A stretch of 39,923 nucleotides of DNA from Betaproteobacteria bacterium (GCA_028292405.1 JAQGMJ010000006.1:1-39923); one strand, 5' to 3'. Shown: positions 23,672-32,303, numbered from the stretch's first letter. Notes: generated from the sequence alone by a model not told the origin. Numbers and translations: made by a program.

Positions 23672-24742
23672 ATGACCAAACCCCTACGCGTAGGCATCCT
23701 CAACGGCGACGACATCGGCCACGAGATCGTTCCCGCTTCCGTCGAAATCGCCCGCGCCGCCGCCGAGCTGCACGGCGTGGACATCGACTGGCAGCCGCTG
23801 CCGATCGGCGCCAAGGCGCTGGAAACCCACGGCAACACGCTGCCGCCGGTCACCATGGAAACGCTGCCTACGCTGGACGGCTGGATTCTCGGTCCCATCG
23901 GCCACCGCAACTACCCGAAGGGGCCGAACTCGATCAACCCGCACCCGATCCTGCGCAAGCAGTTCAACCTGTTCGCCAACGTGCGGCCGACGCGTTCCTA
24001 CCCCGGCATCGGCTGCCTGTTCGAAGACGTTGATCTCGTCATCGTGCGCGAGAATAACGAGGGCTTCCAGCCGGACCGCAACATGATCGCAGGCTCGGGT
24101 GAATTTAGACCCACGGATGAAATCACGCTTTCGGTACGCGTGATCACCCGCACCGGCAGCCGCCGCGTCGCCCGTGCCGCCTTCGAGTTGGCGCGCCAGC
24201 GCCGCAAGCACCTCACCTACATCCACAAGGACACGGTGTTCAAGCTGGGCTGCGGCATGTTCGTCGAGGAGTGCAAGAAGCTGGCCGCCGAATACCCGGA
24301 CGTGCGGGTGGACGACGTCATCGTCGACACCTTCGCCATGCGCCTGGTGCGCGACCCGCAGACCTTCGACGTGGTGGTGACGACCAACATGTTCGGCGAC
24401 ATCCTGTCGGATGAAGCGGCGGGCTTGGTCGGCGGCTTGGGCATGGCGCCGGGCCTGTGCATCGGTGATGGTGATGTGGTGATGGCGCAGGCCACCCATG
24501 GCTCGGCGCCCGACATCGCCGGGCGCGGCATCGCCAACCCCTACGCGATGGTCGAGTCCACCCGCATGATGTTCGACTGGCTGGGCCACAGCCGCAACAA
24601 CCAGGCTGCGGTGAAAATGGCGCAATCCATGTCGGACGCCGTCACCGTGGCGGTGGGCGACGAGACCGCGCGCACGGGCGACATTCGCGGCAAGGGCAAT
24701 ACCAGGACGTTTACCCAGGCGGTGATCAAGGCGTTGAAGTAG
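23672..24742 (+). CDS. Isocitrate/isopropylmalate/tartrate-type dehydrogenase (second copy)
   Basis: This 356-residue dehydrogenase of the beta-decarboxylating family starts at the ATG at 23672, with AAGGAAA upstream. Motifs are GDDIGHEIVPASVEIA, FANVRPTRSYPG with the substrate arginines, VRENNEGFQPDRNM, TYIHKDTVFKLGCGMF, TTNMFGDILSDEAAGLVGG with the metal aspartates, and HGSAPDIAGRGIANP. It clearly shares a family with the 13526 enzyme but is diverged, so the two probably act on different hydroxy acids. Pairing with a TctC receptor and LysR suggests a compact uptake-and-oxidation unit. Confidence 0.9.
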   Translation: MTKPLRVGILNGDDIGHEIVPASVEIARAAAELHGVDIDWQPLPIGAKALETHGNTLPPVTMETLPTLDGWILGPIGHRNYPKGPNSINPHPILRKQFNLFANVRPTRSYPGIGCLFEDVDLVIVRENNEGFQPDRNMIAGSGEFRPTDEITLSVRVITRTGSRRVARAAFELARQRRKHLTYIHKDTVFKLGCGMFVEECKKLAAEYPDVRVDDVIVDTFAMRLVRDPQTFDVVVTTNMFGDILSDEAAGLVGGLGMAPGLCIGDGDVVMAQATHGSAPDIAGRGIANPYAMVESTRMMFDWLGHSRNNQAAVKMAQSMSDAVTVAVGDETARTGDIRGKGNTRTFTQAVIKALK

Positions 24743-24763
24743 GGTAAGCACGTCGGCGTGGCC

Positions 24764-24791
24764 GGGGCGCGGGATGCGCCGCCGGCGCCCC
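24764..24791 (+). terminator. GC-rich hairpin after the second dehydrogenase
   Basis: GGGGCGC (24764-24770) pairs with GCGCCCC (24785-24791). It starts 21 bases after the stop codon. Only two Ts follow, so intrinsic termination is uncertain. Confidence 0.5.
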
Positions 24792-24940
24792 TTGCCGACT
24801 GCAAAGGTGGCGGCGCGCCGGTTCTGGTTTGTCCCTGCTTCCCTCCATTTGCAGGCCAGAGGCACGCGATGCAGGACGGCGTGCGTCCAAATAAATAGTG
24901 TGCGCCAACTCTTTCCTCGTTTGATTGCCGCGATTCGTGC

Positions 24941-24983
24941 TTGACAAGTGCCCGTCGTTATCGCAATATATATCTTAAGATAT
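24941..24983 (+). promoter_or_regulatory. PadR promoter with 14-bp palindromic operator
   Basis: A consensus -35 (TTGACA, 24941-24946) is followed after 17 bases by an AT-rich -10 zone (CAATAT, 24964-24969). The perfect palindrome ATATCTTAAGATAT (24970-24983) starts right behind it, where a bound regulator would cover the transcription start. This resembles the autoregulated operator of E. coli YqjI as I remember it. The His-rich PadR just downstream is the obvious ligand. Confidence 0.7.
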
Positions 24984-25076
24984 GTTTTGAGATGGATTTA
25001 CAGATAGCTCTTTCGACAAGGCCGGTCGCCACAAGCGGTCGCTTCATCGGCATATCTCCGAAACACGGAGGCAGCA

Positions 25077-25895
25077 ATGCACCATTTTTTCAGATATTTC
25101 GGCGGCTCTGACCGCCACGAAGGCCGCCACGACGGCTATCACGAGCGACGTTGCGGCACCCCGGGCGAAGGTTGCGGCGGCTTCGAGGGGCGGCATGAGG
25201 GTCGCCACGACGGTAGCCGCGAAGGCCGCCACGAAGGCCGCGGGAGCCGCGATGAGCTCCGCCGCGCCCGCCACGAAGAACGCCTGGCGGAACATTTTTA
25301 TCGCAAGTTCGCCGGCCGCGCGCGCGGCATGTTCGGCTTCGACTTCGGCGGTTTTCCCGGCGAAGGGCGCGGCCCGGGGCGCGGCGGCCTGGGACCGGGG
25401 CGCAAGCTCGGCTCGGCCGACCTGCAACTGCTGATTCTCGCGCTGCTGGCGGAAAAGCCCAGCCACGGCTACGAGATCATCAAGGCGCTCGACGAGCGCT
25501 CCAATGGCTATTACAGCCCCAGCCCCGGCATGGTTTATCCCGCACTCACCTACCTGGAGGAAATCGGCCACGCCAGCGTCGCCGTCGAGGGCGCGAAAAA
25601 GCAGTACAGCATCACCAGCGAGGGCACGGCGCACCTGGCGCAAAATCGCGCCGCCGTCGATGCGCTGCTGCAGCAGCTCGCCTACATCGGGCAGAAGATG
25701 GAGCACATGCGCGCCGCCATGTCCGGGCGCGAAGGCGAGGAAGGCCATTGGCACCAGCAGGCCTCCGAGGTGCGCCAGGCGCGGCACAACATCAAGTCGG
25801 CGCTGGCCGAGAAGGTCGGCGCTTCGGCAACGGAGCAGTTGCGCATCGCCGAGATCCTCAACCGCGCCGCCGAAGAGATTCGCGGCGCCAAGTAA
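25077..25895 (+). CDS. His-rich PadR-family regulator, YqjI-like metal sensor
   Basis: This 272-residue regulator begins at the ATG at 25077 with GGAGG 6 bases upstream. Residues 1-60 form an unusual His/Arg/Gly repeat region (HEGRHDGYHERR, EGRHEGRHDGSREGRHEGRG) able to bind metal. A Gly/Arg linker (about 83-108) follows. The PadR winged helix spans about 110-190 (LQLLILALLAEKPSHGYEII, then SPGMVYPALTYLEEIGH), with a helical dimerisation tail. The architecture matches E. coli YqjI, which releases DNA when nickel loads the His-rich part and controls iron reductase expression. The neighbouring exporter and PiuC gene agree with metal homeostasis. Which metal is sensed is an inference. Confidence 0.88.
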   Translation: MHHFFRYFGGSDRHEGRHDGYHERRCGTPGEGCGGFEGRHEGRHDGSREGRHEGRGSRDELRRARHEERLAEHFYRKFAGRARGMFGFDFGGFPGEGRGPGRGGLGPGRKLGSADLQLLILALLAEKPSHGYEIIKALDERSNGYYSPSPGMVYPALTYLEEIGHASVAVEGAKKQYSITSEGTAHLAQNRAAVDALLQQLAYIGQKMEHMRAAMSGREGEEGHWHQQASEVRQARHNIKSALAEKVGASATEQLRIAEILNRAAEEIRGAK

Positions 25896-25910
25896 GGGCG
25901 ACGTAAAATG

Positions 25911-25931
25911 GCGTGCCGCGAACCGGCACGC
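25911..25931 (+). terminator. Hairpin between padR and the MFS gene
   Basis: GCGTGCCG (25911-25918) pairs with CGGCACGC (25924-25931). It lies 15 bases after the PadR stop codon and lacks a T-run. It may attenuate rather than end transcription into the exporter gene. Confidence 0.5.
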
Positions 25932-26016
25932 TGCTTGCGGGCGTGGACACCATCCGCGCCCGCGCCTTTTCCAAAAAAGAACGCGCAAGGCAGCTACAAG
26001 CGGACCCCAGCGCCCA

Positions 26017-27333
26017 TTGAAAGTCCCGCACTTGAACGACACCGTCAAAGCAGCACCCGCCGCACCCGCAGTACCCGCCGCACCCGCCGCATCGGCCGCC
26101 GGCCCCCGTCCCTCCTTCGCGGCGCTGCGCAATCCCGGCTACCGCATGCACTTCGCCACCTACACCCTGGCGATGATGGCCGACAACATCGAGCACGTCA
26201 TCAGCTACTGGATGGTGCACGAGAAATTCCATTCCCCCGCCCTCGGCGGCTTCGCGGTGATCTCGCACTGGTTGCCCTTCCTGCTGTTCTCCGTGCTCAC
26301 CGGCGCGCTGGCCGATCGCTTCGATCCGCGGCGCATCATCCAGTGCGGCATGGCGCTGTTCATCACCGCATCGCTGGGCTGGGGCTACTTTTTCATCACC
26401 GACAGTTTGCAGATGTGGCACGCCATGTTGCTGCTGACCATTCACGGCTGCGCCGGGGTACTGTGGCAGACCTCCAGCCAGTTGCTGCTGCACGACATCG
26501 TCGGCCCGGCCGATCTCGCCAGCGCCGTGCGCCTGAACGCCACCGCGCGCTATCTCGGCGTGCTGGTCGGCCCGGCGGTGGGCGGGGTGATCATGCTCAC
26601 GCTCGGGCCGAAGCACGGCATCCTGCTCAACACCTGCTTCTACCTGCCGTTGGTGCTGTGGCTGATCAACGCGCCCTATGGCCCGAAATTCCGCAAGGGC
26701 GCGGAAGCGCCGAAGCGCGCGGTGCGCGGTTTTTCTGACATCACCCAGACCATCCGCGACATCGCCGGCAACCGGCTGCTGGTGAGCATGATCCTGCTCT
26801 CCGGCGGCGCCTCCTTCCTCGTCGGCAATGCCTACCAGGCCCAGATGCCCGAATTCGCCCACGACCTTGGCCACGGCGACCCCGGCGTGGCCTACAGCAT
26901 GCTGCTGGCGGCGGACGCCTGCGGCGCGCTGATCGCCGGTTTTTTGCTGGAGAGCCGCGGCCTGCTCAAGCCCAGCCCGCGCACCGCGCTGATACTGGCG
27001 ATGTGCTGGTGCGTGGCCCTGGCCGCCTTCGCCGCGGTGCACGTCTATGCGCTGGCTTTGGCGATCCTGTTCGCCGCCGGCTTCCTGGAGCTGTCATTCA
27101 ACTCGATGACGCAGGCGCTGGTGCAGGTCAATGCGCCGGGGCCGATCCGCGGCCGGGTGATCGGGCTGTTCAACATGGCCTCGCTGGGCATGCGCGCCTT
27201 CTCCGGCATCAGCGTCGGCCTGATTGGCGCGATGATCGGCGTGCACTGGTCGCTGGCGCTCTCCGCGTTGATTCTGCTGACGGTGATGGCCATACTGCTG
27301 CTGCGCTTCCGCGCGCGCCCCGCCGTCAGCTGA
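26017..27333 (+). CDS. MFS exporter, MFS_3/EntS-like
   Basis: This is a major-facilitator transporter of about 438 residues. The start is uncertain: TTG at 26017 or 26032 fits the length best, neither has a strong ribosome site, and no ATG lies before 26146. A Pro/Ala-rich N-terminal tail precedes about 12 hydrophobic segments. The loop ALADRFDPRRII (about 95-106) matches the MFS signature between helices 2 and 3. Later, NAPGPIRGRVIGLFNMASLG resembles the corresponding loop in the EntS/MFS_3 group. The substrate is unknown. Position behind a His-rich PadR regulator and before PiuC suggests export of a metal, siderophore or metal-related compound. Confidence 0.85.
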   Translation: MKVPHLNDTVKAAPAAPAVPAAPAASAAGPRPSFAALRNPGYRMHFATYTLAMMADNIEHVISYWMVHEKFHSPALGGFAVISHWLPFLLFSVLTGALADRFDPRRIIQCGMALFITASLGWGYFFITDSLQMWHAMLLLTIHGCAGVLWQTSSQLLLHDIVGPADLASAVRLNATARYLGVLVGPAVGGVIMLTLGPKHGILLNTCFYLPLVLWLINAPYGPKFRKGAEAPKRAVRGFSDITQTIRDIAGNRLLVSMILLSGGASFLVGNAYQAQMPEFAHDLGHGDPGVAYSMLLAADACGALIAGFLLESRGLLKPSPRTALILAMCWCVALAAFAAVHVYALALAILFAAGFLELSFNSMTQALVQVNAPGPIRGRVIGLFNMASLGMRAFSGISVGLIGAMIGVHWSLALSALILLTVMAILLLRFRARPAVS

Positions 27334-27637
27334 GGCCGGCTTGCACAAAAGCGCCGCCCTTTTACGCGGGCGCGCAGCCGCGGCGTCATGCGCCCGGCCC
27401 CCCGATGTCGGGCTTCCCTGATTGACAGAACGCCCCGGTTCTCTATACTTGCGCCAGTTTCTTTTGAGATCGATTCTTGCCGGATTCGCCCCGGTTCGTC
27501 TCACGAACAACTGTCCCTGCTCGAAGTAAATAACACGGCGCAAAAAAAGCCGTGGAGACAACCTGCGACACCCAGGCGTCGCGGGCCGCCGCACGGCAAC
27601 GGCGCCGTCGCGGTGTACTACTATCAGAGGGGACGGA
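27334..27637. other. Intergenic region with strong promoter and long leader
   Basis: It contains a near-consensus promoter at 27422-27449, about 180 bases before the piuC start. The leader has a small hairpin (CACGGC 27534-27539 with GCCGTG 27549-27554). No classical Fur box was found. Short open frames here lack ribosome sites. Confidence 0.55.
27422..27449 (+). promoter_or_regulatory. Near-consensus sigma-70 promoter
   Basis: TTGACA (27422-27427) and TATACT (27444-27449) are 16 bases apart. Transcription would start near 27456 and give a leader of about 180 bases before piuC, or a separate small RNA. Confidence 0.65.
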
Positions 27638-28306
27638 ATGCATATCGTTGAAAACGTACTCAGCACCGAGGAGTTGGCCTGGGTACGTCAGCTGGCGGCC
27701 GCCGGCCGCTTCAGCGACGGCCGCGGTTCCGCCGGCGGCGTGGCAGGCGCCGCCAAACAAAACCAGCAACTCGAGACAACGCCGGAGATCGCCCAGCAGC
27801 TCGCCGCCATGGTGATCGGCGCGCTCCGCCGCAACAACCGTTTCTACCGCGTTGCGTTGCCGCTGGAAATTTCCGCGCCGATGATCAACCGCTACGCGCC
27901 GGGCATGTGCTACGGCCCGCACTTCGACGCCCCGGTGTTCTATTCACCCGAGGGGCGGCAGGTGCGCGGCGACCTCTCGATCACCCTGTTCATCAGCAAG
28001 AAAGACGAGTACGAAGGCGGCGAACTGCACGACAACAAGAGCGGCCAGCGCGTGCGGCTCGACGCCGGCAGCCTGGTGGTCTATCCCAGCGGCGGCCTGC
28101 ACGAAGTCACGCCCGTCACCCAGGGCGCGCGCCACGCCATCATCTTCTGGGTGCAAAGCATGGTGCGCGACCACGAGCAGCGCGCGCTGCTCACGCATCT
28201 CGACCAGTGCGTGGAAAGCGTCTCCGCCCGCCTGCCGGCGAGCGAAGAAGTGCGCGAGCTGACCGGCGTATTCGCCAATCTCGGGCGCATGTGGATCAAC
28301 ACCTGA
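27638..28306 (+). CDS. piuC: PKHD-type Fe(II)/2-oxoglutarate dioxygenase PiuC/YbiX
   Basis: This 222-residue hydroxylase starts at the ATG at 27638 behind AGAGGGGA. It carries the full PiuC pattern. MHIVENVLS opens the protein. MINRYAPGMCYGPHFDAPV has the iron ligands His95 and Asp97. KDEYEGGELH follows. SGGLHEVTPVTQGARHAIIFWVQS has His155 and the 2-oxoglutarate arginine Arg165. The tail VFANLGRMW is also typical. Family members are iron-regulated and usually sit beside siderophore receptors. Here the company is a metal-type PadR regulator and an MFS exporter. The natural substrate of PiuC is not settled. Confidence 0.95.
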   Translation: MHIVENVLSTEELAWVRQLAAAGRFSDGRGSAGGVAGAAKQNQQLETTPEIAQQLAAMVIGALRRNNRFYRVALPLEISAPMINRYAPGMCYGPHFDAPVFYSPEGRQVRGDLSITLFISKKDEYEGGELHDNKSGQRVRLDAGSLVVYPSGGLHEVTPVTQGARHAIIFWVQSMVRDHEQRALLTHLDQCVESVSARLPASEEVRELTGVFANLGRMWINT

Positions 28307-28353
28307 GGCAGCCGCGCGCGGTTGGCGCGGCGGCCGTGAGCTAAGTCAGGCCT

Positions 28354-30438
28354 TCAGTTCAGCAGCATCAGCCCGTCGGCCGCAAGCACGCCTTCGCCGC
28401 GCGGCAACACGAACAGCGGGTTGATCTCCGCCTCGGCCAGGCGCTCGCCGAGGGACTCGGCCATCGCCGCGAAACAGACAATCGCGGCGACCAGCGCCTC
28501 GATATCTCCGTGCGGCCGCCCGCGATATCCCTTCAGCAGCGGCGCGGTCCTGAGTTCGTCCACCATCGCGCGCGCGTCGCCGGCGGTGATCGGCAGCAGG
28601 CGCACGCTGGTGTCCTTCAGCAGTTCGGCGGTGACCCCGCCCATGCCGAGCAGGATGGAGGGGCCGAGCTGCGGGTCGCGGTGAAAGCCGAGGATCAACT
28701 CCACGCCGCCGGCCACCATCTCCTGCACCAGCAGGCCCTCGGGCACCACGCCGCTGACGGCGGTGACGGCACGCAACATCTCCGCGCCGGCCTCGCGCAC
28801 CTCATCGGCCATCAGGCCCACGCGCACGCCGCCGACTTCGCTCTTGTGCGCGATCTCGCGCGACAGCACCTTCAGCACCAGGCGGCCGGGCAGCTTGCGC
28901 CCCACTGCCGCTGCTTCCTCCGGTGTGGCGGCGATGGCTTCCCGCACCGCGGGGATGCCGTAGGCGGCAAACACTTGTTTGGCCTCGGCCTCGTTGAGCG
29001 CACCGGCGGCGAACGCGGCGGCAAAGGGAGGCGTTTCGGGCGGCATCGGCGACGTGGCAGGCGCTTGCGGTTTGTACTGTCCCTGGCGCCACAACGCCGC
29101 CAGCGCCGCGCCGCAGCTCTCCGGCGAACTGAAAGCCGGCACGCCGCGCCGGTTCAGGTGGGCGACGATGTGCGGCGCGTGCGGGCTCATGTAGACCAGC
29201 ACCGGCTTGTCGCTGTTGCTTAAGTTTCTGGTGACTGCATCGGCCACCAGGTCCGGCTGGCCCAGGGCGGAAGAGCCGGCGATGACGATCAGCGCGTCGT
29301 AGCTCTCGCTCGCCAGCAGCGCGCCCACCATGCCGCCGAACAGGTCGGGCTTCAGGCCCGCCAGGGTGAGGTCGATGGGATTGCGGTCGGAGGCGGCGAA
29401 TTCGCTGTTTTGCAGCAGGGCGAGTTGTTTGGTGGTGGCAGCGTCCGGCGGCGGCGTGTCGAAACCTTCCAGGCCGCAAGCGTCCGCGACCAGGGTGCCG
29501 GCGCCGCCGGTGGAGGTGAGGATGGCGACGCGCTTGCCGCGCAGGGCCCTGCCTTGCGACAGGGCGATGGGCACGTCGAGCAGGTCTTCGAACTTCAGCA
29601 CGCGGGTGACGCCGAGCTGGGCGAAAAAGGCGTCGTACATGCGGTCGGCGCCGGCCAATGCGCCGGTGTGCGAAATCGCCGCGCGCTCGCCGGATTCTGA
29701 GCGGCCCACCTTGAAGACCACAATCGGCTTGCCCGCCTTTGCCGCCTTGAGCGCGGCGGCGCGGAATTGTTGCGGCGAGCGCAGGCCTTCGATGTACAGG
29801 GCGATGACGGCGGTGGCGGGGTCGTCGACCAGGTAATCGACGAAGTCCGAAACGTCGAGGTCCGCTTCGTTGCCGGTGGACACGAGTTTGGAGAAGCCGA
29901 CGCCACGCCCGGCCGCGCGCGACAGCAGCGAACCCAGGATGCCGCCGCTTTGCGACACCACCGCGATCCGGCCAGAGGGAATGTCGGCCATTTCCAGCGC
30001 GCCGGAGGCCGAGAGCATGATCTTGTCGGTGAGGTTCACCAGGCCGATGGCGTTGGGGCCGAGCAGGCGCATCGCACCCGCCGCTTCCTTCAGTTCACGC
30101 TGGCGCTGCGCGCCCTCGGGGCCGATCTCCGCATAGCCCGAGGCCAGCACGATGGCGGCCGGCGTGCCCAGCGCCGCGAGCTGACGCACCGCGTCCGCCG
30201 CGCGCTCCGGGCCGACCAGTACGATGGCGACATCCGGCGCCTGCGGCAGCGAGGCGACGTCCGGGTAGCACTTCAACCCGGCGATTTCCGCGCTGCGCGG
30301 GTTGACCGGATAAATCTCGCCGGCAAAGCCGTGCTTTTGCAAATAGGCGATGGGCCGGCCCGCGGTCTTGCCCGGATCGCCGGAGGCGCCGATGACGGCG
30401 ACGCGGCGCGGCGCGATGAGTTTGTCGATGGCGCTCAT
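28354..30438 (-). CDS. ADP-forming acyl-CoA synthetase (acetate-CoA ligase family)
   Basis: This 694-residue fused alpha-beta acyl-CoA synthetase interconverts acyl-CoA, ADP and phosphate with acid, CoA and ATP. The CoA-binding domain is at about 5-130 (VAVIGASGDPGKTAGRPI). The succinyl-CoA-ligase-like domains follow, with the phosphorylated His257 in ISHTGALAGAD. A C-terminal ATP-grasp part spans about 490-694 (LVLKVLSREIAHKSEVGGVR, LLVQEMVAGGVELILG, AEINPLFV). The start codon is 1 base after the stop codon of the enoyl-CoA hydratase gene, so the two are coupled. It could conserve energy from, or activate, the acid delivered by the TctC receptor of the operon. Confidence 0.93.
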   Translation of the reverse strand: MSAIDKLIAPRRVAVIGASGDPGKTAGRPIAYLQKHGFAGEIYPVNPRSAEIAGLKCYPDVASLPQAPDVAIVLVGPERAADAVRQLAALGTPAAIVLASGYAEIGPEGAQRQRELKEAAGAMRLLGPNAIGLVNLTDKIMLSASGALEMADIPSGRIAVVSQSGGILGSLLSRAAGRGVGFSKLVSTGNEADLDVSDFVDYLVDDPATAVIALYIEGLRSPQQFRAAALKAAKAGKPIVVFKVGRSESGERAAISHTGALAGADRMYDAFFAQLGVTRVLKFEDLLDVPIALSQGRALRGKRVAILTSTGGAGTLVADACGLEGFDTPPPDAATTKQLALLQNSEFAASDRNPIDLTLAGLKPDLFGGMVGALLASESYDALIVIAGSSALGQPDLVADAVTRNLSNSDKPVLVYMSPHAPHIVAHLNRRGVPAFSSPESCGAALAALWRQGQYKPQAPATSPMPPETPPFAAAFAAGALNEAEAKQVFAAYGIPAVREAIAATPEEAAAVGRKLPGRLVLKVLSREIAHKSEVGGVRVGLMADEVREAGAEMLRAVTAVSGVVPEGLLVQEMVAGGVELILGFHRDPQLGPSILLGMGGVTAELLKDTSVRLLPITAGDARAMVDELRTAPLLKGYRGRPHGDIEALVAAIVCFAAMAESLGERLAEAEINPLFVLPRGEGVLAADGLMLLN

Positions 30439-30439
30439 G

Positions 30440-31240
30440 TCACTTGCTGCGCTTGGCGAGAAAACCTTCGACCGAGGCGCGGTGCTCGGCCGTGGTGTAG
30501 CAGATCGCCTGCGCCTGGCTGCCCTGGGCGAACACTTCCTCCACGCCATGCTCGAAGGTCTGGTCGAGGATGGATTTGGTCAAGGCGATGGCGGCCATCG
30601 AACCCTTGGAGAGTTCGGTGGCCCAGACCACGGCATTGGCAAGCAGTTGATCGTGCGGGCAGACGCGATCGGCCATGCCGATCGCCAGCGCTTCCTGCGC
30701 CTCCACCTTGCGGCAGCTGAAAAACAGTTCCTTGGCGCGCGCCAGGCCGACGCGGCGCGGCAGGAAGTACATGCCGCCGCCGTCCGGAATCAGGCCGCGC
30801 GCGATGTAGGTCATGGCGAAGCTGGCGGACTCGGAGGCGAGCACGAAGTCGCAGCAAAACGCCACGTCAGCGCCCAGGCCCGTGGCCGCGCCGTTCACCG
30901 CCGCGATGGTCGGCTTGCCGAAGGCATGCAGGGTGGTGACGGCATGGTGAGTGCGCTGCTGGCGCTGCCAGCCGTTGAAGGCCACGCGGCCGGGGTCGGC
31001 CTGCAGGCGCTGCTGCATCGACTTGATGTCGCCGCCGGCGCAAAAGGCTTCGCCGTTGCCGGTGATCACCAGGGCGCGCACATTGTCGTCGCGCGACAGG
31101 GCGTCGAGTTTGGCGATCAGGTCGATGCGCATGTCGTCGTTGATCGCGTTGCGCACCTTGGGGCGGTTCAGCGCGATGATGGCGACGGGGCCTTCGATGC
31201 GCACTTCGATGTCGTTGCTTGCGGCAGTCGTTTCGTTCAT
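30440..31240 (-). CDS. Enoyl-CoA hydratase/isomerase family protein
   Basis: This 266-residue crotonase-fold enzyme has the two oxyanion-hole regions ALVITGNGEAFCAGGDIKSM and VNGAATGLGADVAFCCDFVLA, followed by FAMTYIARGLIPDGGGMYFL. In hydratases two Glu residues do catalysis. Here the first position reads GAATGLGAD and the second IPDGGG, with Asp instead of Glu, so the enzyme may be an isomerase, hydrolase or dehalogenase-type crotonase rather than a classical hydratase. It lies 18 bases after tctC and directly before the acyl-CoA synthetase, in a likely CoA-dependent degradation operon. Confidence 0.9.
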   Translation of the reverse strand: MNETTAASNDIEVRIEGPVAIIALNRPKVRNAINDDMRIDLIAKLDALSRDDNVRALVITGNGEAFCAGGDIKSMQQRLQADPGRVAFNGWQRQQRTHHAVTTLHAFGKPTIAAVNGAATGLGADVAFCCDFVLASESASFAMTYIARGLIPDGGGMYFLPRRVGLARAKELFFSCRKVEAQEALAIGMADRVCPHDQLLANAVVWATELSKGSMAAIALTKSILDQTFEHGVEEVFAQGSQAQAICYTTAEHRASVEGFLAKRSK

Positions 31241-31258
31241 GATTTTCTTTCTCGTCGC

Positions 31259-32236
31259 TTAGTCGACTTTTATGTTCGCTTCTTTAACTACCTTGGCCCA
31301 GCGAATTTCTTCCGCTTGAACGTACTTCGCCAGTTCATCCGGCGTGCCGCTGCTCACCATCAAACCCTCTTCCTCGATGCGCGATTTGAAGGCCTCTGTC
31401 TTCACCGCCGCGTGCACCGACTGGCTCAGCCGCGCGATGATCGGCGCGGGCGTGCCAGCCGGCACATAGATGCCGTACCAGCTTTCCGCCGCGTAACCCG
31501 GCACGCCGGCCTCGGCGATGGTCGGCAGGCTGGGGTAGGCGGCCGAACGCTGCGCGGAGGTCACGCCGAGCGCGCGCAAGCGGTTGCTCTTGATGTACTG
31601 CGCCACCGATGCCACGGTGGTGAACATCATGTCGATCTGCCCGCCCAGCAGGTCGGTCAGCGCCGGGGCGCTGCCCTTGTAGGGCACGTGCACCATGTCC
31701 ACACGGGCCAGGTTCTTGAACAACTCGCCGGCCAGGTGGGCGGAAGTGCCGTTGCCGAAGGAGCCGAAGGTGAGCTTGCCCGGGTTGGCGCGCGCGAAGG
31801 CCAGCACGTCGGCCACGCTCTTGAAGGGCTTGTTCGGGTTGACCACCAGCACGTTGGGCGAGCGGCCGACCAGCGCGACGGGGGCAAAGTCTTTCTCCGT
31901 GTTGAAGGGCACCTTGGCCTGCAGGCTGGGGTTCACCGCATGGGCGAAGGTGGCGATCAGCAGGCTGTAGCCGTCCGGCGCACTCTTGGCGACGTTGTCG
32001 TCGCCGATCATGGTGCCGGCGCCGGGGCGGTTGTCGATGATCACCGGTTGGCCCAGGTCGGCCGCCATGCGGTCGCCCAGGGTGCGCGCGATGATGTCGG
32101 TGCCCCCGCCGGGCGGGAAGGGCACCACCAGGCGAACGGCCTTGGTCGGATAAGTCTGCGCCTGCGCGGGCGCGGCGAGCAGGGTGAAAGTGGCGGCGAG
32201 CAGGGCGGCGCAGGTATTGAAAGCGGAAATGCGCAT
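31259..32236 (-). CDS. Bug/TctC tripartite tricarboxylate transporter receptor 4
   Basis: This 325-residue Bug receptor starts at the ATG at 32236 with GGAG 11 bases upstream. The signal peptide is FNTCAALLAATFTLLAAPAQAQ. Family blocks are YPTKAVRLVVPFPPGGGTDIIA, NRPGAGTMIGDDNVAKSAPD, MVHVPYKGSAPALTDLLGGQ and YPSLPTIAEAGVPGY. It is the first gene of the operon tctC, enoyl-CoA hydratase, acyl-CoA synthetase, and is divergent from an IclR regulator with a perfect dyad between them. The ligand is probably a carboxylic acid degraded through its CoA thioester. Confidence 0.93.
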   Translation of the reverse strand: MRISAFNTCAALLAATFTLLAAPAQAQTYPTKAVRLVVPFPPGGGTDIIARTLGDRMAADLGQPVIIDNRPGAGTMIGDDNVAKSAPDGYSLLIATFAHAVNPSLQAKVPFNTEKDFAPVALVGRSPNVLVVNPNKPFKSVADVLAFARANPGKLTFGSFGNGTSAHLAGELFKNLARVDMVHVPYKGSAPALTDLLGGQIDMMFTTVASVAQYIKSNRLRALGVTSAQRSAAYPSLPTIAEAGVPGYAAESWYGIYVPAGTPAPIIARLSQSVHAAVKTEAFKSRIEEEGLMVSSGTPDELAKYVQAEEIRWAKVVKEANIKVD

Positions 32237-32303
32237 GGTGGATTTGTCTCCGGTTCTGTGCGGCAAGGCGGAGATTATGCGCGCGGTGCTGTCCGCCGGG
32301 TAT

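Larger units (their letters stand above)
24743..25076. other. Intergenic region with terminator and PadR promoter
   Basis: The left part holds a GC-rich hairpin closing the dehydrogenase unit. The middle (about 24800-24930) shows no gene. The right part carries the -35 box, the palindromic operator and the ribosome site of the PadR gene. AT content rises around 24955-25010. Confidence 0.6.

Noticed and set aside
24743..24940. Possible small RNA or tRNA between dehydrogenase and padR
   Set aside because: No cloverleaf, no promoter before it, and only one weak hairpin.
27388..27651. Plus-strand frame of 87 codons before piuC
   Set aside because: It overlaps the piuC start, lacks a ribosome site, and covers the promoter itself.
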